The notes below the pieces were generated by a model. That model did no database searches. It worked only from the letters and a program-made list of their open reading frames with translations, and was not told the origin of the DNA. A stretch of DNA of 64,000 bases. Source: Polytrichum commune. Its lineage: Eukaryota; Streptophyta; Polytrichopsida; Polytrichales; Polytrichaceae. This document shows, one piece after another, positions 21,200 through 33,053 of this stretch. Location: assembly GCA_950295325.1 (NCBI GenBank), contig OX485805.1, positions 54,026,758-54,090,757 on the forward strand, in the 5' to 3' direction. The position numbers were made by a program, and so were the translations under genes. Position 1 is the stretch's first letter; every line of letters begins with the position of its first letter.

Positions 21200-21616
21200 C
21201 TAGAATTATCTAATTCCAACTTGATACATTCATCTATTCTTCTAATTGGAACTGTCTAATTCTAACTTGATTGATTGATTCATTCTTCTAGTTGGAATTG
21301 TCTAATTCCAACTAGATACATTTATTCATTGACAGTTTTTTAGCTCCAATGAATAACATCCATTTGCTAGATGTTGTCTAACTCTAATTCATATCTTCTA
21401 GTTGAAGTTATCTAACTCCAACAAGAAGATCTTTCGATGGGAGTTGTTTACCTCCTAATTGGAGTTATCTAACTTCAACGCAAAGATCTTCCATTGGGAG
21501 TTGTTTAACTCCCATGCACAATTCCTTCATGGGTTGTCTAGTCCTTGTGCATCATTTTTTCCTTGGGTTGTCCATTTCATTTCTTTTTTTGGAGTTGTTT
21601 AACTCCCAACACCATC
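21200..21616. repeat. array of short palindromes, about 35-45 bp spacing
   Basis: About eight or nine imperfect copies of a 20-24 base palindrome of the form TTGGAGTTRTYTAACTCCAA are spread over 400 bp (near 21203, 21245, 21287, 21372, 21405, 21440, 21458, 21494 and 21590). The best, at 21287-21316, has a perfect 13-bp stem (TCTAGTTGGAATT) and a 4-base loop. The intervening bases are also related, so this is a degenerate tandem repeat whose unit folds. It ends about 15 bp before a Harbinger-like MITE. Confidence 0.7.
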
Positions 21617-21631
21617 TAACTCACATGCTAA

Positions 21632-22144
21632 GGGGCGGTTTACACTATGGACCATGAAGTCGTCCCACGTAAGAGGCCTATTTTGCGTGGGACGACTTCA
21701 TGGGACGACTTCCATGGTCCGAGTTACTAAAATATTAGTTTTCATGGTTCATGGGCCCTTCACTAGGTGTAAACCGAATGTGGACCAAGAGGAATGACCA
21801 CACACCAAAAAGTGAAGGTGCTGATTTTTTTAATACATGCCCAAAAAAATTGGGAATTTTTTTTAAAATTTGTTTTTTCGGCCAATGGCTGATTTTCAGC
21901 CTTACGACTCCCTTGATTTCCGTTGAGTCGAGCATTTTGCCTCGCCTCAACGGAAAACCCGTTGGACCATGGCACATTATCCAAATGGCAGATTTTAGTA
22001 GTTTTTGGGGACCTCAAAGTTAGTGGTCATTCTCCTTTTTTCAGGGTAGTGTAAAGCCAAATGGGACCAAGAGCACTTTACTCTCCAATCACAGATTTTA
22101 GAATTTCATGGTCATGGCTCTTGGTCCATAGTGTAAACCGCCCC
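21632..22144. mobile_element. Harbinger-like MITE, TTTACACTATGG group
   Basis: Inverted ends GGGGCGGTTTACACTATGG and CCATAGTGTAAACCGCCCC are perfect, flanked by TAA on both sides (21629-21631 and 22145-22147). A 3-bp TWA duplication with G-rich termini is the PIF/Harbinger signature. 513 bp, non-coding; the overlapping frames of 80-90 codons inside are shared with sister copies and carry no transposase motif. Confidence 0.88.
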
Positions 22145-22350
22145 TAAGTACATCAAAGTATGGTTAGTTTTTCTTTCTTACATAATCAATCATTAAATCT
22201 CTTAATCAAGATATATCACACACATTACATCAAGCTTCCTATTTTCACCTTCAATATGCTTATCTAAATATGTGCATTTTTTGGCTTTAATTTGTACCCA
22301 TAAGCTAGAAATTGATTAAAACACTTAGCATTTTGGTCATCTTAAGCTAC

Positions 22351-22450
22351 GCTAAATCATCCTATTAGTGTGGGCCACATTTTTATTTTTATTTTTTTAA
22401 GGAAATAGATGTATGTGGGTGACTCTTTTATTTTATGCTACCTCTATAGA
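22351..22450. mobile_element. MITE fragment, CTAAATAGTCCTATTAGTG family
   Basis: One end only: CTAAATCATCCTATTAGTGT then GGGCCACATTT. The opposite terminus is missing, apparently cut by the MITE that starts 30 bp later. Confidence 0.5.
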
Positions 22451-22479
22451 ATATGAATTGTAGTATGAAATGACAATAA

Positions 22480-23007
22480 GGGGTTGTTTACACCATGGAC
22501 CATGAAGTCATCCCAGAACCACTTCGGTTTACATCAAGGAAAAAATATTAGAGTGATCATAGAGTTTGAGGTCCCAAAAAGACATATTTCAAGGCCTACA
22601 TTATCTACTGACATGGTCCAACGGGTTTTGCGATGGGAAAGGCAAAAGAGGTGCTCTAGTAGAAAAAGGCAAGGACCCCTTGCAAAGAATTGTTATTATA
22701 ATAAAATTTTAATGAAAATTTTTTTTGGGGGGGGAGAGAAGATGAAGACAAGAGAATGGACAAACGTTTTTACTTTTTTTCAAAACTTCCTTTTTGGGGC
22801 ATATATTACAAAAATCAATACATTCTCTTTCTGATGCATGGTCATTCTTCTTGGTCCACATTTGATTTACACCTAGTGAGGGACCCAAAGACTTTGTAAA
22901 TTGATTTTTAAAGAAATTGGACCATGGAAGTTGGACCATCAAGTCGGACCATGGAAAAAGGCCATTCTCCATGGTCCAACTTCATGGCCCATGGTGTAAA
23001 CCGGCCC
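22480..23007. mobile_element. Harbinger-like MITE, TTTACACTATGG group
   Basis: The left end GGGGTTGTTTACACCATGG and the right end CCATGGTGTAAACCGGCCC are flanked by TAA on both sides. 528 bp. Its interior matches the sister copies in reverse orientation (the string CCAAAAAGTGAATGTGC and neighbours). Confidence 0.85.
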
Positions 23008-23169
23008 TAAGCATAGTATGTTTCACAATGCACATAACAATACTCAACAATTTGCTGCTGCACCCTGTGCTAAATTCTAATTGAGAGCCTGAATTCTTTA
23101 AAAATCATACCATGAGTTGGCAGCTCTGCCTGGATGGTTGGGTATGGTCCCCCACGAATGGGGGGTTTA

Positions 23170-23398
23170 CTAACGACACGGTTTTGTCCAATTAGTGTGG
23201 GTTACCATTCGGAGTTACATGTTGCTATAACATTTTACTGACATCTTTGTTTTTACCAACTAAGTTACATCATATTCTACAGTGTGCATATTACCTACTT
23301 ATGTTATTTTGGTAAAATATGATATTTTCAGTCAAATATTATAGCAATGCGTAATTCTGAATGGTAACCCGCATATATTAGACAAAACAATGTAGTTG
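23170..23398. mobile_element. short palindromic MITE, GTGGGTTACCATTCGG family
   Basis: GTGTGGGTTACCATTCGGAG near 23196 is mirrored by ATGGTAACCCGCA near 23361-23373, extended inward by TTGCTATAA / TTATAGCAA and outward by TTTTGTCC / GACAAAA. About 230 bp, almost all inverted arms. Sister copy at 57212-57441. Confidence 0.75.
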
Positions 23399-23439
23399 GC
23401 GCATGCCCACTTTAGGGGTCAACCGCACCACCTGGTTAA

Positions 23440-24925
23440 GGCTCCGATTAGACTAGGTAACCACTCAAATTAGTTATATTTGTGGTCACACTGCCCAATT
23501 AAGGGTCGAGCCACACTGGCTAGTTAAGAGAATTAGCTAACTTACGAATAATGAAGATTAGCCAACCAAAAATCTAGCTAACTCAAATCATGGCCACACC
23601 ACCTAGTTAAGAGAAATAGCTAACTTACGAGTTAGTGAAGATTAACCAACCAAAATTTTAGCTAACTCAAATCATGGCCACACCACCTAGTTAGGAGAAT
23701 TAGCTAACAATATGGGTTAGTGAAATCAACTAACTCATATGCTAGCTAACCGATTGCGCAACCACACATCCCAATTACCAATGACCAAAGGTTGATCAAT
23801 TCAACAGAGGAGTAAAGGTTAACCAATCAAAGTTTTGTTCAACTTGCCCAAGTTTTGAACATGGCACTAATTATGATATATTATAGTTTCATGGCCCACA
23901 TCATTTGTGTTTCATTATGATTAAAATTAAAACAACTATTATAATTTATTATAATTTATTATTGATCTAAATCTAGATTTTGAAATGGAATCTATTACTT
24001 ATTGTTGTTTTATATGTACTAATTTAGGACTATGTAGGAAATAGGGTGGTCCATCTTGTAGCGGGAATGAGAAGACCTAACCTATACAAGAGCTAATCAA
24101 TCTCATGATCACACCACCTATTTAGAGTTAAGGTTAAAATAAAAAGTTGTCAAACTAGAAGTCAACTAACTCTTGGGACCTCGCTTTTGTGAAGAAATCT
24201 TAACTCCATCCATACCCCTAATGCTAACTAACTTTTCAAATGAGTAGCTCAAGCTTTTTCTTGAATGCCCTCCTTCATTTTCTCCATCTCTTATCTATTC
24301 CGCTACTTGGTGGACCACACTATTTCTTACATCGTCTTGATTTAGCATCTACATTTGGTGTCCTAATTTGGATATTTTATTTTATGTTATTCATAATGAA
24401 ACACAAATGGTGTGGGTCACCAAAATTGTAATGTATCATAATTACTGTCATGTTCAAAACTTGGGCAAGTTAAGCAAACTTCAGTCGGTCAGCCTTAACT
24501 CCTCTCTTAATTGGTGAACCTTTGGTTAGTGATAACCGGGATGTGCAACCTTGCAATCAATTATCACAGTACCTTACCACTTCAACACTAATTTAACTAA
24601 TTTAAGGAAAACCAAATTTTTTGGAAATTGTATTTCTGAACCTGAAAATTTGATATGGAGAAAATGGGTTTCCTGTAAATCCGGGATTTCTGAATTTAAA
24701 TGTGAAAAGTATAATCCTCATTGACCTATAAATAGCCAAAATGGTAAAGGTGCTATGGTAGCTAGGATATGAATTAGTTGATTTCACTAACTCATACTAT
24801 TAGTTAATTATCGTCACTAGGTGGTGCAGCCATGATTTTAGTTAGCTAAAAATCTAGTTAGCTAATCTTCATTAACTTGTAAGTTAGTTAAACTCTCTTA
24901 ACTGGGTGGTGTGGCTTGATCTTTA
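23440..24925. mobile_element. foldback element with long inverted arms
   Basis: Left arm (about 23505-24000) and right arm (about 24390-24925) are reverse complements over several hundred bases. Paired strings include CACCACCTAGTTAAGAGA, AAGTTTTGAACATG and CATTTGTGTTTCATTATGA. The spacer (about 24060-24370) is unique to this family and recurs at 25285-25560. Near-exact direct duplications of about 95 bp occur inside the left arm (CATGGCCACACCACCTAGTT at about 23590 and 23678). Long arms and no coding capacity suit a non-autonomous Mutator-like or foldback element; the superfamily is uncertain. Confidence 0.7.
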
Positions 24926-25179
24926 ATTTGTCTTGCACCCCACCTTGGTTGGAATAATTTTAAAGTAGAGTTGTAGCTAGGACCAAACCTTAGATTTGAT
25001 TTATTATTATTATTATATATTTATAAAAACCACCCACATGTATAGTTGCCAGTGTGAATCACACATCAAATGCTCCAATGCTCAGGTTGAACATTATAGA
25101 AACTTTGACACGTCCGGAATAATGGTAGAATTGCACCGAACATATTCCCGACCCCATAGAGGTTGATTGCCCCTCTAAG

Positions 25180-25870
25180 GGTCCGATTGCACATCCCAGT
25201 TAAAAAATTCAGATAGAGTAAGTGACCACTCAAATTAGTTATATTATGACCCCATTGCCCAGCCAAGAGAATTAGCTAACATATGAGGTAGCTAACCTAT
25301 ATAAGAGCTAATCTATCTCATGATTGCACCACCTAGTTACATTCATGATTTAAATAAACGTTATCAAACTAGAAGTTAGGTAACTTTTGGGACCTTACTT
25401 TTGTGAGGAAATCTGAACTCATCCTTACCCCTAATGCTAACTAACCTATACAATGATAGGCCCAAGTTTTTTCTTGAATGTCCGCCTTTCATTTTCTCCA
25501 TCTCATCTCCTTTCTGCTACGAGGTGCACCACACCATTTCTTACATTGTCCTAAATCAACATATATATTAAAATTATATATATATATATATATATAATAC
25601 TTTATTACTAAATATAAAGTTTCAATGTCCATATTTGGATGAAGGATATTATTTTTTGTAATCATATTTTTTGGTTTATTTTTAATCATATTGAAACACA
25701 AATGATGTGAGCCACAAAATTACAATGTATCATAATGTCATGTTCAAAACTTGGGTAAGTTGAACAAAACTTCAACCTTAACTCATGTGTTTAATTGGTC
25801 AACTTTTGGCTAGTGGTAACCAGGATGTGTGGCCGATTGGTTAACTAGCATAAGAGTTAGTTGGTTTCAA
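25180..25870. mobile_element. second, shorter copy of the foldback element
   Basis: It repeats the spacer of the preceding element (CCTAATGCTAACTAACCTAT, TTCATTTTCTCCATCTC) and one right arm. Ends are related: CCGATTGCACATCCCAGTT on the left and AACCAGGATGTGTGGCCGA on the right. It holds a (TA)n run at about 25574-25596. Confidence 0.65.
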
Positions 25871-25901
25871 TTAGAGGATATTCTCTTGCTATCCTGTACT
25901 A

Positions 25902-26112
25902 ATATGTGCAATTAGGTTGCCCTCCACTAATTTATCAACATTTCAAACTATTTTGAATATTTGTCACTACAATAACTAGATACAAGTATTTCTTGCTATA
26001 TGAATGAAAAAGAAGAAGAAGCCATAAGTGTTTGAGTTTAGGTTTTGATCAAAGGTAATGTGCTTGGGTAAAGAAACAACCAATTCATGAAGGCAACCTA
26101 ATTGCACAAATC
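25902..26112. mobile_element. MITE, TATGTGCAATTAGGTTGCC family
   Basis: The left end ATATGTGCAATTAGGTTGCC is mirrored by GGCAACCTAATTGCACAAAT. About 210 bp, non-coding. Sister copies at 32453-33053 and 38169-38382. Confidence 0.75.
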
Positions 26113-27389
26113 AATGTAGCTTCAAGAAGAATCTTTCAAAACGAATTGTCCTTGACTCTATAAGGTAAGCAAGTCTTAAACATATACATATCTCTTTGCA
26201 CCCACTTATTGTAGGATATGAAACACACGATTAATGCTAAATGACAAGTTGCATGTTTACTACTTGATTTGCGCCCATAACCACTTGCCTCATAATTTGC
26301 AAAGCTCGTATGAAAATCCTATTCATTGTTAAAGTGAAGATTCTCTTAGTTATTGTATTATCGTATAGGTCCCTGAAATCATGTTGACTATTGTATTTAA
26401 ATTGGTTAACAATTTTTTAGCACATAGTACAATCTCATTTCAATACATGTATTTTTGGTGTTTGTACTTAGATCCACAACCAACCATTCTCTCAATTATA
26501 AATGCATATTGAGATATGGCACCGAATTAGACACATCTACCTTACATGCATGACGAGCATATGTGGTCAAGTTGCAAGCTCTCGTTACACTAATCATCCC
26601 AATTACTGAGGATGGGCTAATATATAGTGCATGTGGAAATTAGTGGAGGTGATACTAAGTTTCTTTACGCTATGAAATTAATGCCACCTAAAGATCTTAA
26701 GTTTTAGGAGCTCAGAGTGTCAAAGTACTGGAAACTCTTTAGTTTCTTAGTGTTAAGAAATGCTTCAATAGTGAGTGGCACCAACTGAAAAGAAGAAAAT
26801 CCAACCTCTTCAAACTCACCAGAACAAATTATGCACTCTACAACCACCTTAACATAGCACTATTATGTTGTTATCATATGTTTCATTTTTATAATATCAA
26901 TGACGTTGCTTCACCCGAGTTTATCAAGTTGAATATGCAAGTGCAGTGCTTTGTTGAGAGAATAAACAAAGCATAACTCCATATAAAATGTGCCTTATTC
27001 TCGGCCCCACCCAATGTACAAATTCAATTGGATAATGTTTTGAGAACACGCACTAATTCTCTTGAAATATATGGTAAATGAGCATGTGTTTACGAATTTG
27101 GTACCACTAAATAAAAATTTCAACCCTTGCTAATTTGAGTTTTGGCAAAATAATGCGTGTTTCAAGAATTAGTACCACACACACTAAATGGGAGCAATGT
27201 AGTCAACATCTCATTGTAGCCTATCTTTGGACACATTGCCTTCTTCCATTTACCAAGATTCAATTGAAGAGGTGTGCCCCAAATGAAATCATTCTTAAGT
27301 TATCCAGATTACCTAAGAATTTTTCCATTTGCACTCGGGGAACAACTTAAAATTGTTATGTGAACAAGCTGGTGGGGCTTTGTAGAAAG
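26113..27389. other. intergenic, possibly including decayed LINE sequence at its right end
   Basis: No readable gene. The LINE that follows probably extends some way leftwards into this stretch but is too degenerate to translate by eye. Confidence 0.4.
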
Positions 27390-28450
27390 TTACAGTGGGT
27401 GATAGCGAGGACATATTATACCCACTTTGCAAGTGTATGTATATTCCAATAGTATTGCTGAATTCTCTAAGAATTTGGACAGTCGAGGTCCAAGTTTCGA
27501 GGTCATTCTTCATTCTCTTGCACAATAGTGGCATCCATCAGGGTTGCCCTTTACGCCCCTATTTGTTTATTATCGTTGCAGAAGCAATTAAAAATGCAAT
27601 CAAGACTGGTCTTATAAAGGGAATTTCTCTTCCTCGATGTAATTTTCAACAAATAATTATCCAATATGTTGACAACACCTCAAATATTGTGAGAACGGAT
27701 GAGAGCGGACACGACTAGTGTGGATAATGTGGTGAAGATTCTACAAAATTTTGGAATTACCTCTGGCCTTGAGATTAACTAGCACAAAAGCGTGGCAGAC
27801 TAGTGCAATCGAGAAAATCCACCAGAATGGGTGGAGCGATATCAATGGAAGTGGGTTGCAAATGAAGATATCTCCAAGTTACTTGGCACCCCTTTTGGCC
27901 TTCATCTAGAGTTGCAGAATGTCAACCAATTAATTATTGACAAGGTTAAGGCCAAGCTCAAGTACTAGAACTCCATGCAATTGTCATTAACGGGACATAC
28001 CCTCATTATGAATCAAGTAATGACGTCATCCCTTTGGTACTTCATCATGGTGTGGGTTGGCTTAAAGAAAGTGTTACGGAAGATTAAGGCTCTACTACGT
28101 AACTAACTATGGTCTGGATCTAAGAACACACAACAAGTATGAGTGTGTTGGGACAATTGTATGATGTTAAAGAATTTTGGAGGCCTTAGCCTTATTACCT
28201 AGGAGGACGCTATGCGAGCAGAGATGAGCAAATGGATCATACAAGCACTCCTCCCTGGACAATCAAACTTGCAAGTTTTGTTGAGGTATCGCATCACGCA
28301 ATTGCAACCCTCTTGTCATGGCTCTTGGGGCCCATCCTCTCTTTGGTTATTTTCTCCTAATTTCTTTATCAAAGGTTTGGCACCACGTTGCTCAATCATG
28401 GAAGGTGATGGCATAAATGATTGTTTTTCTTTCTCTATCATGTGTTGAGG
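27390..28450 (+). pseudogene. LINE reverse transcriptase and connection region
   Basis: The key strings are SGIHQGCPLRPYLFIIVAEA and IIQYVDNTS. The second is the polymerase active site, normally A/VDD, here with the second Asp replaced by Asn. After that come VKILQNFGITSGLEIN, LLGTPFGLHLELQN and SLTGHTLIMNQVMTSSLWYF, the usual order in plant L1-type ORF2. The frame is interrupted by about seven stop codons between 27718 and 28205, most of them where the family has Trp and several within CTAG. A frame change lies just before the GIHQGCP string. The following 28451-29046 still holds scattered LINE-like pieces. Confidence 0.85.
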
Positions 28451-29051
28451 ATATTTTGCAATTTAGCCTTTGGTGGAGGATGGAATACCAAGGTTTGTAT
28501 TTGGTATTACCAAGAGTAAGGGTTATGTTATGTTATTTATTTTTAAAGGTTTGCTATACTTCCGCGATATTTGGGACCTAGTAAGAAAGAAAAAAATTGG
28601 GATGGGAGGATGCATGCACTAAATTCTCCCTTGAGGAGGTTTGTTATGATTTTTGGGTCAAGTTGTTGGAGTTTATTCTATGAGAAGATTCTCAATAAAC
28701 TCGGAGCTCAACTCACATCACATGATTGGGTTGGTTTGTATAGAAATCATGATGATGAGTTGCTTGCTTGGGTGGTTTGTGCAGGCTATCTTAAAGAATT
28801 TAGAATTGGGCTAGTGCAATTAAGCACATAGCTTATGGGTACTTTTCCTAAATCCACAGTTGGGTCGCAATACTTTATTTTTACTAAGAAGAAACCGAAT
28901 GTGCATAATGTGACTCCTCCCATGGTTTTTTCAGGGTGGTTGTCACATGTTAGGGTGGACATGTTGACATGAGGTAGTGCACAAACCGAATTCACCCTAT
29001 TCTTTGGGAAGTTGGATCAATTTTTCTTTCATCCCGCACATTGGTGGTGGC

Positions 29052-31479
29052 TGTAGTTAGCTTTTTGGTTACAAACAAAACCCAGGGAAACACTCAGGGA
29101 AGACTTAAAAGGTGATTTCTATATCATTGAGGTGTCTTAGATAAGGTTTATTAGGAAAAACACAAGGGTATAACACTTCATTTCAAGTTAGGTATGACAA
29201 TTGGTTTACGGGCAGGGGATAAAAACATCTAAAAGATCACTCCATAACAGTGCATGCAAAAGTGACAGTCTCTCTTCTCACTCTAAATTCCCAGCCAATA
29301 GTCTGGCAGTGAGTTCATTTTAATTGGACCAAGTGCGGTGCAAAATCATAGGCACAGCCATAGTCAATAGTCTTGCAATAGTATCCCATTTTAGTCTCGG
29401 TACCAAAGCCACGGGCACTTTGGAGTAGTCAATAATCTTTCCTTAATTAATCATGTTTAGTGAAACTTGAAATGTCTGTCCGTATTCCATTCAGGATATT
29501 CAGTCTTCATTCGTTAATTTCAATCTTAATTTCACAGTCCGACAATTGTCTTTTTACCTGATTGGCGTCCAAGTAATCATACGCTCGGTCAATTCGTCAA
29601 TAAACCATCACCACATATGCGCGTCAACATATTCTCACCTCTCTCATAATCTCACTTAGTTTATTCAAGGTTTCAATTTCATACACTCAAAGTTTAGACA
29701 ATTGACTTAGCAACTCATTTCATTATTATGAATAATGTTTAAACGATTCATTCCTTAAAGTATTAAAAGGTCCAATTCACTTTAATCCTTATAAGGTGTG
29801 AGACAATGATCGAATCATACCAATATGGTGAGCGGCACGTCCTTCTGGTTCTTCCACAATAAGTTCACCTTTCCTAGTCAATAGTCTTAACCCGTTGACT
29901 CTTCACATTTCACCAAAGGTTAGAACAGTTTCTCCATTTGCACATTGAAGGCAATAGTCATATTCCTTGACCGAATTAATTATATCCTTTCACATATTAC
30001 AACAATATATAACTCCTTACTCAAATTAATTTAGGAAGTAAAATCACATCAATGACAATTGACTAGGGTAATTGCTCAAGGAAATAGTTCCATGTAACCA
30101 TACATTCATCACCAGACTCTGTGAGGCTCGATACTTTCCTTACGCAGGCTGCAAAGTTATCTCATTTAATTGTAATTTGTACATGACGGTATCTTGAATG
30201 CAAATTCAAGTTCCAGTTGACTTCAATGTTGGTCAATAATCTCCCCTTATTGTAGGTAACTTCAGAATTACCGCAGACGATTGACTTCAATTTCCCCTAG
30301 ACCGGACTGCATTCTTTGAATTTATGGCCAGAAACCAAAGCTAATTCTCACGGAGATTTCTCTCACAGACAATAGTCGTGAAAATAATGATCAATGAGAC
30401 TATGCACCGAGCAACAGACAAACCAGCGTAACTCTCAAGGATACCGGAGAATTACCCATCCCTCGAGCCAGATTATGAAAGTATACATTAATTAATTAAA
30501 AGGGAATCCAAGAATTTATCATACTCCCTTGACTTGGACAGCAAACACTAGGATCTCAACCAATCATACCGTGTAAGGCTATATCCATACTCCATTCTCA
30601 TCTTGATTACGGGGTAGCCACAGCAGAGAATTAGACCATAGTCTCGACGATACTTATAGCAAGAAAGCAACAGCAGAAACAAGTTCTAATTTAAAAGGAC
30701 ATTTAATCCAAGGATCATCAGTAGCGAAAATATTCTAATTATCAATTATCTCTTCTGTTCCTGTTCAACTTGACCTTCTAGGTAAACAGGCTATCGGCTC
30801 GTATTACACGTAATCACACCTTCCCAGTGTACAACTGGGGCAAATACAATCGAAATATGGCAACACTGTCATATGCTCATAAAATTATGCCTGAATGCTT
30901 CAATTAACAATAATTTAGAGTTCTCTTTCGTACAACTTAACAAGGTATCTCCACATTAAGCACACAAACATAAAGAAACTCACAACAACAAGACAATTGA
31001 CAGACAACCAATCTGCAGGTCAAAGTATCTGCCTGAGTTAATTGGGACTGTCTCTTGTAATCAATAATAACCATGAAACTTACACCTGTGAATATATGGC
31101 CATTCCTACTTCAGTATAAACACCATGAAGCTACGATAGACTGTGGGAACTTTCAGAAGACTATAGACTTCACTCAGAAAGTCAAAAGTTCTATAATCAC
31201 ACAAAAAAACTTTGCTCTTAGGCCATCCCAGCCTTGCTCTACAAAGAGAAAACCAAGAGAGCTTCCTTCTCTCTCCTTCTTCCCTATATTCCTTGAGTTC
31301 GGCCAACTTCTGTAACCGCCTCCACCTCAACAGACTATTGCCCAAACTAGTTACTGTTTCGGCTTTCTCGAGACAATTGTCTGCTTACACCAACCAGTTT
31401 GAGTATTAACCAGCTAAGTAAAGGATCTAATTACATTTGATTCATAAATGAACCAAAAAGTTTTAAAGTTCCTACCACA
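29052..31479 (-). mobile_element. 2.43-kb solo LTR inserted in the LINE, GTGGC target duplication
   Basis: Plus-strand ends are TGTAGTTAGC and CTACCACA; read on the minus strand it begins TGTGGTAGGAACTT, like the solo LTR at 7870, and ends GCTAACTACA. GTGGC flanks it on both sides (29047-29051 and 31480-31484). No internal region, primer site or coding sequence is present, so it is a solo LTR. The purine-rich string near 31268-31295 (minus strand GGAATATAGGGAAGAAGG) corresponds to that near 8138. CAATAGTC / GACTATTG motifs recur through it. Orientation is opposite to the host LINE. Confidence 0.88.
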
Positions 31480-31484
31480 GTGGC

Positions 31485-32340
31485 CTAAGGTTATTTTCTT
31501 CCTTGCGTACTCGGCCAAGCTTGGTTGGAAATGAATCATTACTCAAGAGACTCTCAAGAAGTCATCCCCGACAAATGGAGAAACAAAATTTCTCCCTCCA
31601 CCTCTCCATGTTGGAATACCATTTGGCATAAGCACAAGTCTTAGAAGGAAGTGGCCTTCCTTTGCTTTGTTATTCACAAGGCGGTGGCGTGAACAAATGG
31701 CATGGGCGGATTTTGGTGGAGATTGATAAGAGTTGTCCCCATTGTAGCTCATCTTCCGTGAAATCAGTGGAGCACATGTACGTTAGTTGCCCATTGGCTC
31801 AACGGGTTTGGCGCCACATGGCTAATATCATTTGGCAACTCTTTGCCAAAAGAGGTAACCTTGGTCCTTGGAAGTCTTTCTCAATGATGCAATGTCTCTC
31901 TACTCAACCTCTTAGCAAAAATAAAGTAAAACAAAAATAAAAAGTAACGCCCGTATCTAGGTACCGGCGTGAATGTGACCCCGTTAGCCTAATGTTGATC
32001 ACTGATTATGAACCTCTAAGCAAAATACTGAAATGCTTCAATCATATTTGGTTTTTCTTGAGTGGTCTCCCATGGATTATCCGGTGTCAACAAAATGATT
32101 TGGTCTTTAATGCTCTTCAATGGCTTGTGAAGAAACCACATCAAATTGTGTGGGACTCCTTGGTTGATTATGGCAGACTTGAGTGGCCACATACCCTTCA
32201 GGATTTGGAAAAAACTCTAGACGTTGCTTATGAAGATGTTTTTAGAGATTTTGATAAGGTTTGGTGTGTCCAAGGTCTTATTGCTACTCGTAGCAATCTT
32301 GTGGTTACTTGAAAGATTAGGCGCCGGATGGGCATTATTT
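31485..32340 (+). pseudogene. LINE ORF2 C-terminal part with zinc-binding domain
   Basis: A segment ending SPC.NTIWHKHKS.KEVAFL leads into VEIDKSCPHC..VEHMYVSCPLAQRVW, a CCHC zinc-binding domain (CPHC, H, C) typical of plant LINE ORF2. Further on, GLPWIIRCQQNDLVFNALQW and DFDKVWCVQGLIATRSNLVVTW form the conserved C-terminal tail. Two frames and several stops are involved; the tail itself is open for about 107 codons (31992-32312). It continues the LINE that starts near 27390. Confidence 0.82.
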
Positions 32341-32452
32341 CTCGAATCCCCTTGGCTCATTGTTTTCCCCCAAGGTGTTTGTTCTTTTTCCATTGCAATT
32401 AAATTTGTTTCAATTTGTGCCAAAAAAAGAAAAAAAACATGTCTCTGCACGG

Positions 32453-33053
32453 ATATGTGCAATGAGTATCGTGAATAGATAGGTTGCCTCTGTACCCATG
32501 CAATTTACCCTGGGCCAAATTAGACCGCAAAAATTTGTAATAATATTTATTGATCCATATACTAACCACCATTGTTGTTGTTCATAAGATAATTCAATTA
32601 TAGACATTTGTTTTGTGGGGCCCATAGTATTTCACATAATATTTTTGTATCTTGTTCAGGATCCAGATCTCCATACTCATTGAGGTTGAATATGAATTTG
32701 TTGCCAACTGAACGCATGGGAAAGTTGACATGCCAAGCCTATTGCCTAGCTCCACCCCTGCACCATATGGATGATAAACAACCCACGTACCATGATGAGC
32801 AACTAATACCAACCACATTGAAGCCGGTAGCTATGGGTCATTGACCGTAAAGAATCAACGAAGCGATAACTTCATTTTTACCGAGGTTGTTGTTTACGCC
32901 AAGCACCTTTGTTACCCATCCGAGATTGATTTGAACAACAACCACCATTTGAATAATGTTGTTGTTGTTATGTGTTTTGTAATTGTGGTTTAAAATTTCT
33001 AAATAATGTGGAATGTCAGTAGATTAGCACAAGGCAACCTAAATGCACACATC
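32453..33053. mobile_element. MITE, TATGTGCAATTAGGTTGCC family, long copy
   Basis: The left end GATATGTGCAATGAGTATCG with AGGTTGCC and the right end AAGGCAACCTAAATGCACAC correspond to the family ends. At about 600 bp it is longer than its two sisters, so it holds an insertion or is a fuller version. It sits immediately behind the LINE poly(A) tail. Confidence 0.6.

Larger units (their letters stand above)
27390..32440 (+). mobile_element. decayed LINE, 5'-truncated, interrupted by a solo LTR
   Basis: Non-LTR reverse transcriptase sequence is followed, after a 2.4-kb insertion at 29052-31479, by a zinc-binding domain and the C-terminal part of ORF2. The element ends in an A-rich tail (GCCAAAAAAAGAAAAAAAAC, about 32419-32438). 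Joining the sequence on the two sides of the insertion, minus one copy of GTGGC, restores a continuous reading across the junction, which confirms a single element. ORF1, the endonuclease and the first part of RT are not recognisable. Confidence 0.85.

Noticed and set aside
21735-22023. Overlapping frames of 80-90 codons inside a Harbinger-like MITE
   Set aside because: Sister MITEs hold similar frames on the opposite strand and none has transposase motifs; the element is non-coding.
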